Source: Poronia punctata (taxonomy: Eukaryota; Ascomycota; Sordariomycetes; Xylariales; Xylariaceae). From it: 36,133 nt of DNA. The translations under genes and the position numbers were made by a program. Shown here piece after piece: positions 22,659-34,892 of this stretch (within the stretch, counting starts at the first letter, position 1; the number at the start of each line of letters is the position of its first letter). The notes below the pieces were generated by a model. The model did not search any database, had not been told where the DNA came from, and was given only the letters and a program-made list of their open reading frames with translations. Location of the stretch: NCBI GenBank assembly GCA_022579005.1, contig MU401771.1, forward strand, positions 1 through 36,133. The letters are read 5' to 3'.

Positions 22659-25090
22659 GGGGCGGGCGATCCGCTTTGTATCGATGACCGCTATAGAAAG
22701 TAGGAGATAAGGCGGTGTTTTTGAAGACCATACAATAACCCCATCGCCTATATACCACAAGTCAAAGCGCTTTGATATAATCGTTACCGATCTCCCAAGT
22801 TGGACTGTTTATGGCGGTAATCCCATTTTCTATTCTGGACTAGAAATGGACGAAGTACTTGGCAGCCATTGGAATTTAGAGCGTACGTACATGTATCTAC
22901 CACAGGCATTGAGGCTGAAATAGAAGAGAAGAAGAAGACCGAAGCACGTCCATAGTGACCGCCGAGATCACGCCTTATTACTGGCTTAACTTACGTTCCT
23001 AGTATTAACTTACATCCCTATAGGCCAAAAGGTAGTAGGTCAACGTAGGTATCTAATGAACCCCCCTTGGCTCATATATATAGCAACCTAATATAATGTA
23101 GGTAGGCACTTGATTACGTGCATGTGCCTGCAGCAGGTGCGATCGATCGCGTGGCTATTAACAACGCAGCCTGGCTACCTAGATAACAATAGACCATCCC
23201 AATACGCCGTCGAGGTGAAGGGGCCTTGAAAGCACGCCATATTCCCACATTTCTCCAATGTGGAAGTCAACAGCATCTGCCTCGCCATGTTTTGCTCATG
23301 TGTAGGTACTAACCTAACGTAGCTTCCTTATTGGCATGCTCGTTCCATCCATCCCTACGTGTGTGGTGACTTCCTGCGTATTGGCTGGAACCTGCATATT
23401 CTCTTAGTATGGTTAGGGGTAGAATCGGTGTTACATCAACCGTACAAGGGGGGGAAAGAGAAGATGGGTTTGTGCGCTTCAGCTATCTGATATCATTGGG
23501 TCGAGATCATTCGTGCCCGCAAGTGACCGGTGAGACGACTGATCGTACCGTTTCTTGTCGCCTACGTACCCCTTCTCTCTCACGCTACCCGATGTCGTGT
23601 GGTACCAAGTGGTCATGCTTGAGGCCAACGTTGACCCCTATACCGATCAGTCTCTCCCCACGTGGACATTCGGAAACCGACGGTAAAGATGCGCTGCGAG
23701 TGCCGGGCCCGCCGGACGTGAGATGCCGGCCTGACGAAGCATGCTTGGGATATTGAGGTCCCATCCGCTATCTGTTCTAGGAATCTGTCACGGGCTTCCA
23801 TAGTCTGGTAGTCAGCTGCCGTGGAGGGGCCTCGGCCTACTGACTTGCACGACATGATTCGCGAGAACGACCCCCTCAGAGCATTCGCGGGTCTGTCTCC
23901 GTGCAAGGCTACACTGTAACCGTACCACGATTCCCACGCCGAAAAATAGACCACGAGACTGTCTCTGCAGCCGAACACCCGGTTACCAGTCGCCCCTCTC
24001 CGCCTATCATCCTAACCTAGATGCCTTCTCTCTGGTGTGGACCTATGAACAGCGGACACTCGAGCTAAACAAACTATACACTCTCTTGGGATGTGCAGTA
24101 CTAGGTCGAATTCATATGGACCAAGGCGGGGTCGTCAGGTCGCCAGGTCAGGCTGGTCATCAAAACATTTGTTTCAGTAAGCGATGGAATGGAATCACAC
24201 TACCGGCCGAAAGCCCGAGTCTGTATTCCCCTGATGAATCCCCAATAAGGAGCTGTATCCGGGATGGACAAGGTACTGCATGCACTAGGATGTTACAGCC
24301 AATCCCTCAACTTCCATTGCACGCCCGTCGCCCAGTCCCTAGTTGTGGTCGGCATAGTCATACTGCTGCTGCTCGACAGAACAGAGCTCGACCCCACAAC
24401 CGCAAAACCATGTGCGGCGGAATGAGAGATGTACGCCAGTGCTACGTATATATAATTTGCTTATATAAATAACAAATGACTTATTTACAAGACCTCCAAG
24501 TCTCGCTTTAGAAACCCGAGAGTTAAAAGTTTCATTCAATATACAGATTGCTGGCCGGTTATAGCAGCAGTGTAAAGCAGGCAGTAGGGGTTGCTGGTGT
24601 GTGGTGTTTTGTTAACCTCACATTCTACACGTAATAGGGCACGATGAGGGCGGAGAGTTTACGACTCAGCTTTTAGGGTGCGGGTTCCTAGCTTTATTAG
24701 AGCTACTCTACCTAGTTGACGCGTCAAAAGACCTTGCGCAACACTTGAAAGTGAGTTGTACATACTACAGGAGAAGGTTGTGGGGTGGAGCCCTAGGGCC
24801 AGTAGAACAACCCAATTGCTCCAGAAAAGGACACCCCCCAGTCCAACCCAATTTTTCAACTCACACATTCTGCTATCTAACTCACACCTTAAACCCTTTC
24901 CGGAATAGCTCGCGTATTTTCTCTATCCCGCGCCCTATCTTTACCTAATTTGTAAAAAAAATCAGGCAAACCTATTACTTTGCCGTAGGTATTTACATAA
25001 AAAAGATACATGTATAAGACAGCGTTGCGTTTGTATTGCAAAAACCAAAGGCGGCGGTTTTGCTATTGCAAAAAAAAAAAAAAGGAAAGA
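22659..25090. other. Ordinary-composition intergenic DNA without a convincing gene
   Basis: This 2.4 kb downstream of LOG is not AT-biased. Its longest frames (plus 23409-23756, minus 23978-23613, plus 24035-24472) overlap one another and show no domain, good start context or plausible intron, so I do not call them genes. TAGGTA/TACCTA words recur near 22.88-23.32 kb. Near 25037-25063 GCAAAAACC and GGTTTTGC form a small inverted repeat, followed by a run of 14 A (25070-25083). I see no tRNA or rRNA. A decayed old gene, a non-coding RNA or regulatory DNA all remain possible. Confidence 0.5.
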
Positions 25091-25097
25091 CCTACTT

Positions 25098-25229
25098 ATG
25101 TGCTTTTAGTCCTACGGTGCTAACGTGGTTTAACGTACTAATTAAAGTATGTAAACCTATATTAACTAGTATAGAAAACTTGTTAATATATTATATATAA
25201 AGTAAAATAAAAAAAAAGTATTTAAAGGT
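25098..25229 (+). repeat. RIP-mutated copy of the 20738-20872 direct repeat
   Basis: It starts ATGTGCTTTTAGTCCTACGG. Against 20738-20872 most differences are C to T or G to A, with a few small indels. It begins about 15 bp after a run of A and lies exactly where the DNA turns from ordinary to AT-rich, with mutation growing denser to the right. It marks the left edge of the next RIP-affected block. Confidence 0.8.
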
Positions 25230-28087
25230 TTAAAATATATAAAATATAAGTAAATATTATACTTACTTACTTTTAATTATTTTATATTGTTTTTTATATA
25301 TTAGTACTTTTATTTTATATAGTTTACTTATTTTTATAATTAGCAAATTTATATTACTTTTTTTATTAGCATAATTGTTTTTAATTATACTTTTATACTT
25401 TTTGCTATTATTATAAACCTTATTACTATTTTAATTACTTTAGTTAATTTTAGCTAGCATTAATAGTTTTTTTTTTATTTTGCTATAGTATTATTTTGCT
25501 TATATATTATAAGCTTTTTATAAAGTAGCTATTTTTTAAGTATATTAAAAATAAGTTAGTATTATTATACTTATTTATTAATACTATACTTTTTAAGCTT
25601 TAAAGTTAGTATATATTATTTAAATAGTAACTAATAATTGCTTAAAAGCTATTATAAAAAAGTTTAGCTTTATATACTTATTACTATATTTATAGCACTT
25701 AATTTTTAATATTATAAATATAAATTAAACTTTTTTTTTATAAGTAAGCTTAAATTTAGTTTTAAAACGCTATTATACTATTATACTATTAGTATATTAT
25801 TAATGCTTTATAATAAAGCGCTAGCTTTTTTTATATTTTTTGCTTTATTTTTTAGTTAGTTTATAAATATATTTAGTATATTTTATAGCGTTTATATTTT
25901 AAAGCAGCTTAATATTAAATAAAAAAAAATAACTACTATAGCTACTAAGCTTAAGTATTTAATTATATATTTATACTATAAAAGTAAGTAAAGTAAGTAA
26001 ATTATAATATTAGTTTATTATAGCTTTATAAAGTATAATTTTTTTAAAGTTTTTATTAACTTTTTTAACTTTACTATTACTTTATAAATATAGCAGCGTT
26101 ATAAGCTTAAAAATAAACTTATTAAATTTATATTATTTTATTAATTTTATACTTATAAAGCTAGTACTATTATTATAAATTTATTTTTTTAAAAATTTAA
26201 AAGTATAGCTTATTTTTATTACTAAAAGCTTAGTGTTAATAAATTTTATACTTAATATAATTTTTATTTTTACTTATAATATACTATATTTTATATAAAT
26301 AAGCATATTTTAATTATTTATATATATATAGTTTATTATTTACTTTATAAGCAGCGCTAATAAAATAATTAATTATAAGTTAAGTAGTTAAGTTATTAGC
26401 AGCTTTATAAGTTAATATAAAGCATATTTTATTATAACTTGCTATATAATAAAAACTATTTTAAAATATTAAAAAGCTTTACTTATTTTATAAATTAAAA
26501 CGCTAATACTTAAGTAGCTAAAATACTTATATAATTTATAACTTTTTTATATTAAATTTTTAAATTTAAGTATTTTAAATAGTAATACTACTTAGCTTAT
26601 AATGCTTATAGCATATAAAAGCTTGCTAAAAACGTATTAAAAGTGCTTTACTTTATAAAAACGTTTTTTATATATTATAAAATGCTTATAGCTTTATTTA
26701 AAGTTAATACTTTTAAGCAAATTTAAGCTATGCTAAATATGCTTAAAAATAGCTTATAAATTAAGTTTATTAAATTACTATAACAATATTACTTTTAGTA
26801 CTACTTTATTATTAATTATAGGTTTTTTAAGCTTTAATAGCTAATTAGCTAATATATTTGCTTTATTTAGCTTATATATTATTTAAACTTTATAATATTT
26901 TATAATATTAAAAAATTAAACTATTTATATAAGTTGCTTTACTTTTATTTAAATAAGCGTTAGTAACTAATAATTTATTTAAACTATTATATTACTACTT
27001 TTAATTTAATAATATTAGTATTATAAGCTAAGCATAATAGTAAAAAGTTTATATTTTTATATAAAATATTAAAACTGCGTTTTTATAAGCTTTTTAAAAT
27101 AATAAGCTATAAAGTATAATAATAATTTTATACTATATAAATAAAGCTATATTAAGCAAGCTTTAATATATAAGCTACTTAAATTAAAGTTAATAATAAA
27201 TAAAAGTTATTAATTAAAACTTTAAACTATAAGCATTATAATAATAGCTATATAAATCTTATACTATGCTTTTTATATTTTTAATAATAATATTACTAGC
27301 ACGTTTTTTAAGCTGCTTAAAAAAGCAGTTAAAAGTGCTAAATAATATGCAAAGTAATATATAAAGTGCTTAAAGTATTTTATAGCGTTTATAAACGCTT
27401 AAATTTTAGTTATAGTTTATAATATTAAATATTTAAGCACTATAAATACTTTAGCTAAATTAGCTTTAATTTTATTAGCAAATATATAAAAGCTTAAAAA
27501 AACGCTTTTATAAATAAATATAAAGTACTTTTATATATTAATTATTATTTTATATTTTATAAAGTAAGTAAATATTTTATAGCAGCGTTTATAAAGTTAT
27601 TTAATTAAATCTTTTTAAATATAAATATTATTTAAAAAACTAGCAAATTACTTATAATACTTTTTAAATATTTTTTAAATTAGCGCTTAAAACGTTATAA
27701 GTATATTATATAGCTTAAATAATATAATAAGCTACTTATAAATACTAAAAAGTATTATAAACGCAATTTTTTTATAGTTTTTTTTATAAACTTTAATATG
27801 CTAAAAGCTATTTTTTAAGTTAATAAAAATATACTATTAATAGCTAGCAGCATGCTAAACTTTATTTTATACGTTTAAAAGTAAATATATATACTTTTTA
27901 GTTTATTTATTAACTGTTTAAAAATTATAGTATATATACTATATAACCTTTTTATTATATTTAAAAAGGTTTTTATTTAGTATAATAGCTTTTAAAGCCT
28001 TTTTTAAAGTTAAAAGTGCTAGTAATCCTTATAAACTTTTACTTTTTTAAATATAAATACTAAAGTAAGCTTTAATAAAGTTATAAA
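25230..28087. other. RIP-degraded AT-rich DNA, element family not recognised
   Basis: No open frame, LTR pair or domain can be read on either strand. CA and TG are scarce. It is the left flank of the gypsy insertion, so 34893-36133 should be its original continuation. Together they are about 4 kb of an older repeat of unknown type. Confidence 0.6.
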
Positions 28088-28333
28088 AGTTATAAATAGG
28101 TTAATAGCTATATAGCTAATAGGTGGCTTATAGCTATTACCTCTTTTAAACAATTAAATACTAAGGCCTGCACTTATAAACAGCTATAGACCTACCTTTT
28201 AATATATATATAAGTTTATATACGTAAAAAGAATTTAAAAGCTTTTTTTTCTTTTTTTTTTTACTTTAAAATTTTTAGTAATAAATTAAGTTACTTTTAA
28301 AAGCTTTGCTTTCTTTATAACCTAATTATAACA
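28088..28333 (+). repeat. 5' LTR of the gypsy element
   Basis: It matches 34647-34892 over its full length at a constant offset of 6559. The ends form imperfect inverted repeats: GTTATAAATAGG at the left against CCTAATTATAACA at the right. This copy is the more mutated one: it has CTTTTTTTTCTTTTTTTTTTTAC where the other keeps CTTTTCCTTTTTTTTCTC. Confidence 0.88.
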
Positions 28334-31300
28334 ATTTTAAGGTTTATAAACAATATAAGTAAAAAATTATATACGCAATGTTAACTTATAAAACTAACTT
28401 AAATATTTAATTTAACTAATAAATATTAGTAAAGTTGCTAAAATACTAATAGTTAACTATTTTAGCTATTAACTAAAATTATAGCTTAAAAAAATAAAAA
28501 ACGTATAAAAATGCATATAGCTATAAAAAAATTAGCTTTAGCTAAAATACTATATAAAAATAATAACTTTATAAAAACTATTTTAAAATTAAATAAAATA
28601 TTTTAAATAAAAACCTATTATAAGTTTATTATTGTTTTATATTTATTTCTTAATATAAATATAAAAACAATAAAATATAAAAAATTTAATAATAAAAATG
28701 TACTTAATATGCTATTTAAGCAAGCTTGCATTTTTAACTAGCAAATTGCTATAAAAGCTTTTAAAAAATTATGCTATATAGTAACTTAAATAAAATATTA
28801 CTAAAAAACTTATAAGCTAATTATTATTTTTACTAAAACATTTATTAAAAAAACTAATAAACTAGGCTTTTTTTTTATAATAATAACTAAAAATAAAAAA
28901 GTAGCAATTTTTAATTTTAATAATACTATAAATTTTAAAGCTTTTAAAAACTTAATAAAAACTTATTTAAATATTATATTTTAAAAGTTTAAGCTATAAA
29001 CACTTATATTACTTATATACTGCTTATAAGCAAATAAAATATATATAAGCTTTACTATAAGCAAAAAAACTATAATAAACTTAATTTACTAAGCATATTA
29101 CTTAGCTTAGCTAGGTTTTTAAAAAAATGCAGCTTTATTTAAAAAAAATATAATCTTATTAAAAAAAGTATAGCTACTTTGCTAGCAAGCTTATAAATAT
29201 AATAATAATATACTAGCTTTTAGTTTTATTAGCTTAAAAAAAACTATAAAATATATAGCTTAAAAGTTAATTAATTTTTATATAAAAATTAAATATTTTA
29301 AAATTTAAGTTAACAATATTAATTAATAAGTTATAAACTTTTTATTATAATATTGCTTTTTATTATATAATAGTACTTTAACATTTTTAATAGTAAGCTA
29401 AACTTATAAGTTTGCTAAAATTAAAGTGTTTATATTTTATAATAATAAAAATAAAAATAAAGTTACTTTTAAAGTATAGCTATAATATATAAAAAACTAA
29501 CTTAAAGCTAATTAAAACTAGTTTATTAATAATTAAGCATAACTTGCTAATATAAAAGCTTACTTAAAAAATATAGTAGCTAAAAACTTATAGCTTTACT
29601 TATAAAAAAATTACTTTAACGTAATAAATATTTTATTTAAGCTTTTAAACTATTTAAAAAGTAAATATAAAAATATTAATTAAAAATAATAAGTTAAAGT
29701 AAAATACTAAAAACTAAAAATAAAAAGCTTTATTAACTACTAAACTTTTAAAAATTACTTTATTTAACTTGCTAAAAAATAGTATATTTTTTATACTAAG
29801 TAAAAAAAAAAATTTATAATAAACTTATAGCTTAACTATATTAAAAAATTACTTTTTAATATTTAAATAAAAGCGTAAACTTTAAAGCTTTTATTTATTA
29901 TTATACTTAAGTTATATATACGTTTTAATAAAAAAATAAATATAAAGTTAATTAAAAAGCTATAAGCAATTATAATTTTTATATATTTAATAATATAACT
30001 AAGCTTTTTTAAAGTACTTAATTAGCTTTTAATACTTTTAAGTTAGCTTTTGCTAATAGTAAAGGTGCTAGGTTATGCTATAAATTAAATAACTATAATA
30101 TAATAAAATAATAATTTAAACTTATAGCTAAAAAAATAAAAACTTTTATTATAAAAAAACGCTATTTTAACTATAAAAAATAAAAATATACTTTATATAA
30201 TTACTTATTAAAGAAAAATAGCTTTAATTAATAAGTACGCGTTTAAGCAATTTTACTAATATATAGTTATAAAATTAACACTTTATAATAAACTAAAGCT
30301 AAAAATAAAAAATTATTAAAAAAGTAACTTTAAAATAAATAAACTTTTACTTAAAAAAAGTTTTACTAAATATTAAAACTAGTAAAAAACTAATTATTAT
30401 AAATAAGTATATAAAAAAAAAACTTTTTATATTTAACTATATACTATTAAATAATAGATTTTTTTTACTTATAAATAATGCTTTTAGTAATATAAAAGCT
30501 AATATATACATAGTAATAAACGCTAAACTTATTAAATAAGTTAAAATAAATTTAAACTTTATAGTTATTATAAACTTTAATTTTTAAATAGCTATAAAGT
30601 TTAATAAAAAAAAAAGCTAAAAGATTTATAAAATTTTTATAATTATATTTTATATTAATAAAAAAACTTTTAAAAACGTTTTTTTAATAGTTTTAAAAAT
30701 ATAATATAAAATAATTTTAAAAAAACTATAATTTGCTAAATATAATATTTTACTAAACTACTATAACTATTAGCTTATATTTTTAAAAAACTTTTTAAAA
30801 AAAGCTAAATATAATTTAAATAATAAAAATTTAATAAAACTATTGTTTAAAGCTAAGCAAAAAATATAAAAATAATAAATTAACGCTAACTATAATTTTA
30901 TTAAAGCTAATATATAAAAAATAAAAAAAACCTTATAAAGCTTAAGCAAAACATAATTATAGCTAAAAAAAACAAATTATAAGCAATGCAAAAAATAAAG
31001 CATATTTAAAAAATAAATGTTAAATATATAAAAACTATATTAAATATATAAAAATAGCATTACTTAGTATAAAAAAAGGCTATATACTAAGTTATACTTG
31101 CTTATAGCTTTTTTGTTTTAATAAATAGTATATATAAACTGCTTAAAAAATAAAGTTAAAATAATAAGTATTAAAAAAATTAACTTTATTATTAATAAAT
31201 AAATAATAAAGTAGTTTTTTAATAAAAAAAGTAAAAAATTAAAAAAAAAGCTTTAAAAGTAATTTTTTTAAAGTATTATAACTTTTTATAAACTTTTAGC

Positions 31301-31647
31301 AAAGTAAACTTTAATAAGCTACTTTTATATTGTTTAAAAGTAAACTACTTAATAAAATTTATTAATAGCAAGTTAGTAAAAGACTTAAAATATAGCTTGC
31401 TATATAAAATGTTTTTTAATAAGCTAAAAGCTATTTAAAAATATTTTATAAATTATTTATAAAAAAAGGTTATAAAACTTAGTAATATACTATAAGCGTT
31501 ACTTATTTTATTTATATAAAAGCTTTATAAAAGACTACGTTTTTATATAAATTATAAAAAGCTAAATAGTTTTATAAAAAAAACTAATACTTATTACTTT
31601 TAATTAAAAAAATGCTATTATAAATTACTTAAGCAAAATTTTTTATA

Positions 31648-31925
31648 AAAATTAATATATAATAAGCTTTTTATAAAATTTAAATAGTAATAAAAATAAA
31701 AAACCTTACTACGTTTTAAATATAATATAAAGCTTACTAATATAAAGTATTATTATTTAAATTAACTAATAGCTTTTTTATATTTTAAAAATATATTAAT
31801 AATATATTATTTAATTATTTAAATTACTTTTACTATATATATGTAAACAATATTTTAATATACTTTAATACTATAAAAAAGTATTAAAAATATATAAAAA
31901 AAGTGCTATAACAACTTTAAAACGC
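31648..31925 (+). pseudogene. Gypsy reverse transcriptase remnant
   Basis: The frame reads KINI**AFYKI*I, later a block in the position of PFGL.N.P.TFQ.Y, then YINNILFNYL and finally YVNNILIYF at 31840-31866. The last is the Y(V/L)DDIL active site with both Asp codons turned to AAC and AAT. TAA and TAG stand at Gln and Trp positions throughout. The pattern is RIP on a standard Ty3/gypsy RT. Confidence 0.88.
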
Positions 31926-32277
31926 AAAGCTATAAGTAAACTTAAAAAAATTAAAATTTTATATTATATAAACTAAGTTTTTTAAATATATAATAAGCTT
32001 AAGTAATATTAGCGTTAACTTTATTAAAATTAAAATAGTTTAAAATTAAGCTATGCTTACTATAATAAAAAAAGTTTAGTTATTTTTAAGCTTTTATAAC
32101 TTTTACTAAAAATTTGTTTATAAATATAGTAAAAAAGCAAAACTATTTATAATATTAACTTATTATAATATTTTTTTTTAAAATAATAAGTATAAAAAAG
32201 TATTTTAAAAATTAAAAAAAACTTTTATTTTAACGCTTTTTTTGCAATACTATAACTATAACTTTTTTATAAAAGTA

Positions 32278-32361
32278 AAAACTAATATATTTAATAAAGT
32301 AGCTGCTAAAATCTTGTTTTAGTTATATATAAATAATAAATAGTACTTAGTAGCTTTTTTT
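32278..32361 (+). pseudogene. Gypsy RNase H remnant
   Basis: It reads KTNIFNKVAAKILF*L, then *YLVAFF, matching the usual ETDASD..AG.LSQ...W.PVAF pattern. It lies about 350 bp after the RT remnant and in the same phase. The first acidic residue and the Asp are changed to Lys and Asn codons by G-to-A changes. Confidence 0.8.
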
Positions 32362-33249
32362 AAAAAAATTATAAAAAGCGTAAAACTAAATTATAATATT
32401 TATAATAAAAGAATGTTAGCTATAATATTAAGCTTAAAAAAGTAGCATACTAAACTAGTTAATTATTAAAAAAAAACTTATTTTTAATTATTATTAACTA
32501 TAAAGCTTTAAAATATTTTAGTACTAAGTAATACTTTAAGTTATAATAAGCATAATAGTTTACTTTATTAGCTAAATATAACTTTATAATTATATATAAA
32601 CTAAAAAAAAAAAAATATTATAGCAAATATATTGTTTAGAAAATAAAAAAATATAACGTTATAAAAAGTAAAAAAAAAGCTATAATGCTATGCTATATTT
32701 TTTAAGCTTATAACTTTAAAGTTTATAATAAAATAAATAAATAAAATATAAACTAAAATATTAGCATTTTAACTTTAAAAAAAAGTAAAAAACTTGTTAT
32801 TATTAAACTTAAACTTGTTAAGCTTTTAATTAATTAATAAAATACTTTATAAAAATTAAAACAACTTAAAAATGTAAATATACTAATAAAAAGCATAAGC
32901 TTTAACTAATAAAATTAAAAACTTATAAACTATATAAAATAAATTAATTATATATTAAAAATAGCTTATAGTTTTAAATATATTATATTTATAAATAAAG
33001 CTTATTATAAAAGTATATAAATAAATGCTTATAGTATATTTTAAAAAGTAAAAAACTTAATAGCTAATTATAAAATAGTATTAATAGCTTAAGCTAAAAA
33101 ATAATTATAATAAATATATAATAAACTGCTTAAAATATTGCTTAGTAAAAGTACTAAAAAATAAAACCTTAAAAAAGCTAATATTATTACTAGTACTAAA
33201 ACGTATATAGCGCTACTTTATAATTAACTTTAAATAAATGCTTAAAAAT

Positions 33250-33440
33250 AAATATAGCTATAATAATATATTAGTTATAGTAAATAAGTTAAATAAAAAA
33301 GCTTAAATAATTTTATATACTACTAAGGTTATAGTAAAATAAGTAGCGTAAATATACTATAAAAAACTTTTTAAAGTTTTTAAGTTATTTACTATAATTA
33401 TTTTTAATTAAAAACTATAATTTATTTTAGCGTTTATAAA
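33250..33440 (+). pseudogene. Gypsy integrase core remnant
   Basis: It reads YNNILVIVNKLNKKA*II, then YTTKVIVK*VA*IYYKKLFKVFKL and TIIIFN*K. These follow the integrase core pattern ILVVVDRL(S/T)K.AHF.P...T.E..A..., then G.P..I.SDR. The first catalytic Asp codon is AAT at 33283-33285. Its position after RT identifies the element as Ty3/gypsy rather than copia. Confidence 0.88.
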
Positions 33441-34143
33441 TAAGCTAGCTAAAATACTAAATATTATTTAAACTTTAGTATTAATAAATTACTATAAAAT
33501 AGTAAAACAAGCAAAAATTATAAATAAATACTTAAATTAATAACTATGCTTATATGTTAATTATTATTAAAATAATTAGTTAAAGTAAATTTTAGCTATA
33601 AACTATATATAAGCTATAATGTTTTATAAATTTATAAAACTTTTTTTTTATAAAGTAAAAATAAGATTTTTAATGCTATTTTATTTTAATTAAAAAAATA
33701 AAACTATTAAAAAAAAAATAGCAGACTTGCTTTACTAAAAGCATTAACTATATAATAACGCTTAAAACAAAGTATAAAAAATTGAAAAATACGTTAATAT
33801 AATAAAAAAGCATTTATAATAAATATAAAAATATATAATAGTATAAGCTAATAAAAATTATAAAAACTTTAACTTTAATAAAAAAAACTATGTTTTTATT
33901 TTTAAAAAGTAGTAGTTATAGTAAACTAACTAACTATTTAATAAACTAAACTACTTAATAATTTAATAAAAGTTTTATATTTTAAAGCAAAATAGTAATA
34001 TATATACTTTTAAGGTATTATTATTATAGTAAGCAACTAATAAATATTATGCTAATAAACTTTAAAAGTATTTTAATAACTTACTACTAAGCTAAAAATT
34101 TAAAAACTTTAAAAATAAAATAATTAAGCTAGCTAGTAAAAAA

Positions 34144-34290
34144 GAATTTATAGTTAAAAAAATATATACTTTAAAACTATATTATAATAAATTATAATAT
34201 AAAGTAAACTAAAAAAAGTAAAATATAAATAAAAAATAGTACTACGTTAAAAATTTTAAAAATAGTATAAAAATATTAAAGCAATTTTAT
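34144..34290 (+). pseudogene. Chromodomain remnant at the end of pol
   Basis: Starting EFIVKKIYTLKLYYNKL, then *YKVN, a Trp-rich stretch turned to stops, and YYVKNFKNSIKILKQFYK. This follows the chromodomain layout (EYEVE.IL, LQY.VKW.GW, W.P..NL.N....I..F). In living chromoviruses this domain steers integration to H3K9-methylated heterochromatin. It shares the phase of the integrase. Confidence 0.82.
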
Positions 34291-34646
34291 AAATAATATT
34301 TTAAAGCAGCTAAGCTTTTAATTTACTTATAAAAATAGTTAAAAGCTGCTAAATATAATAGATTTAATAAGGCTTATAAAAATAACAATAAAGCTATAAT
34401 AAAAGCAAAATAAAAAACGTATAAAAAAACACATAATAAAAAACTACTTTATATAGTTAATTAGTATAATTAACTATAAAAAAACTAATACTATAGCGTA
34501 ATAATATAAAGGCTTAAACTATAATAGTAAATAATAAATATTTAAAACAATCTTTTTTTAGTTAAAAAGTAGCTAATTAAATACTAAAGTCTTTTTATTT
34601 AAAATTAAATTATATTTTAAAACAAGTTATTTTTTTTAAAAAAAGT

Positions 34647-34892
34647 AATTATAAATAAGTTAATAGCTATATAGCTAATAAGTAGTTTATAGCTATTACC
34701 TCTTTTAAATAATTAAATATTAAGGCTTATACTTGCAAATAGCTGCAAACCTACTTTTTAGTGCATATATAGGTTTGCATATATAAAGAGAATTTAAAGG
34801 CTTTTCCTTTTTTTTCTCTTTACTTTAAGATTTCTAGCAACAGATTAAGTCACCTTTAAGAGCCTTGCCTTCTTTATGACCTAATTGTAATA
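34647..34892 (+). repeat. 3' LTR of the gypsy element
   Basis: The less mutated LTR copy. It keeps CATATATAAAGAG (a TATA-like box near 34780), AGATTTCTAGCAACAG, GTCACCTTTAAGAGCC and TTGCCTTCTTTATGACC. The preceding AAAAAAAG near 34639-34645 is a candidate polypurine tract. Confidence 0.88.

Larger units (their letters stand above)
28088..34892 (+). mobile_element. RIP-degraded Ty3/gypsy LTR retrotransposon of the chromodomain type
   Basis: Two 246-bp LTRs (28088-28333, 34647-34892) enclose about 6.3 kb. Remnants of RT (31648-31925), RNase H (32278-32361), integrase (33250-33440) and a chromodomain (34144-34290) come in the standard Ty3/gypsy chromovirus order. All four read in the same plus-strand phase, so pol has kept its register even though it is full of stops. 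The plus strand is A-rich, and an AAAAAAAG run just before the 3' LTR suits a polypurine tract. ATAAA lies at 28083-28087 and again at 34893-34897, a possible 5-bp target duplication. The LTR start is uncertain by about 3 bp because the first base is A rather than T. Gag, protease and primer-binding site were not identified. Confidence 0.92.

Noticed and set aside
23409..23978. Overlapping plus (23409-23756) and minus (23978-23613) frames
   Set aside because: They overlap on opposite strands and have no domain or convincing start. They are expected by chance in GC-balanced DNA.
24035..24472. 145-codon plus frame
   Set aside because: It has a low-complexity tail, no recognisable motif, and ends in AT-rich sequence. 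It looks non-coding.
24420..24960. Possible solo LTR on the minus strand (TATA-like TTTATATAAGC, AATAAAG)
   Set aside because: I found no TG...CA ends, no second copy and no target duplication, so the TATA and AATAAA words alone are not enough.
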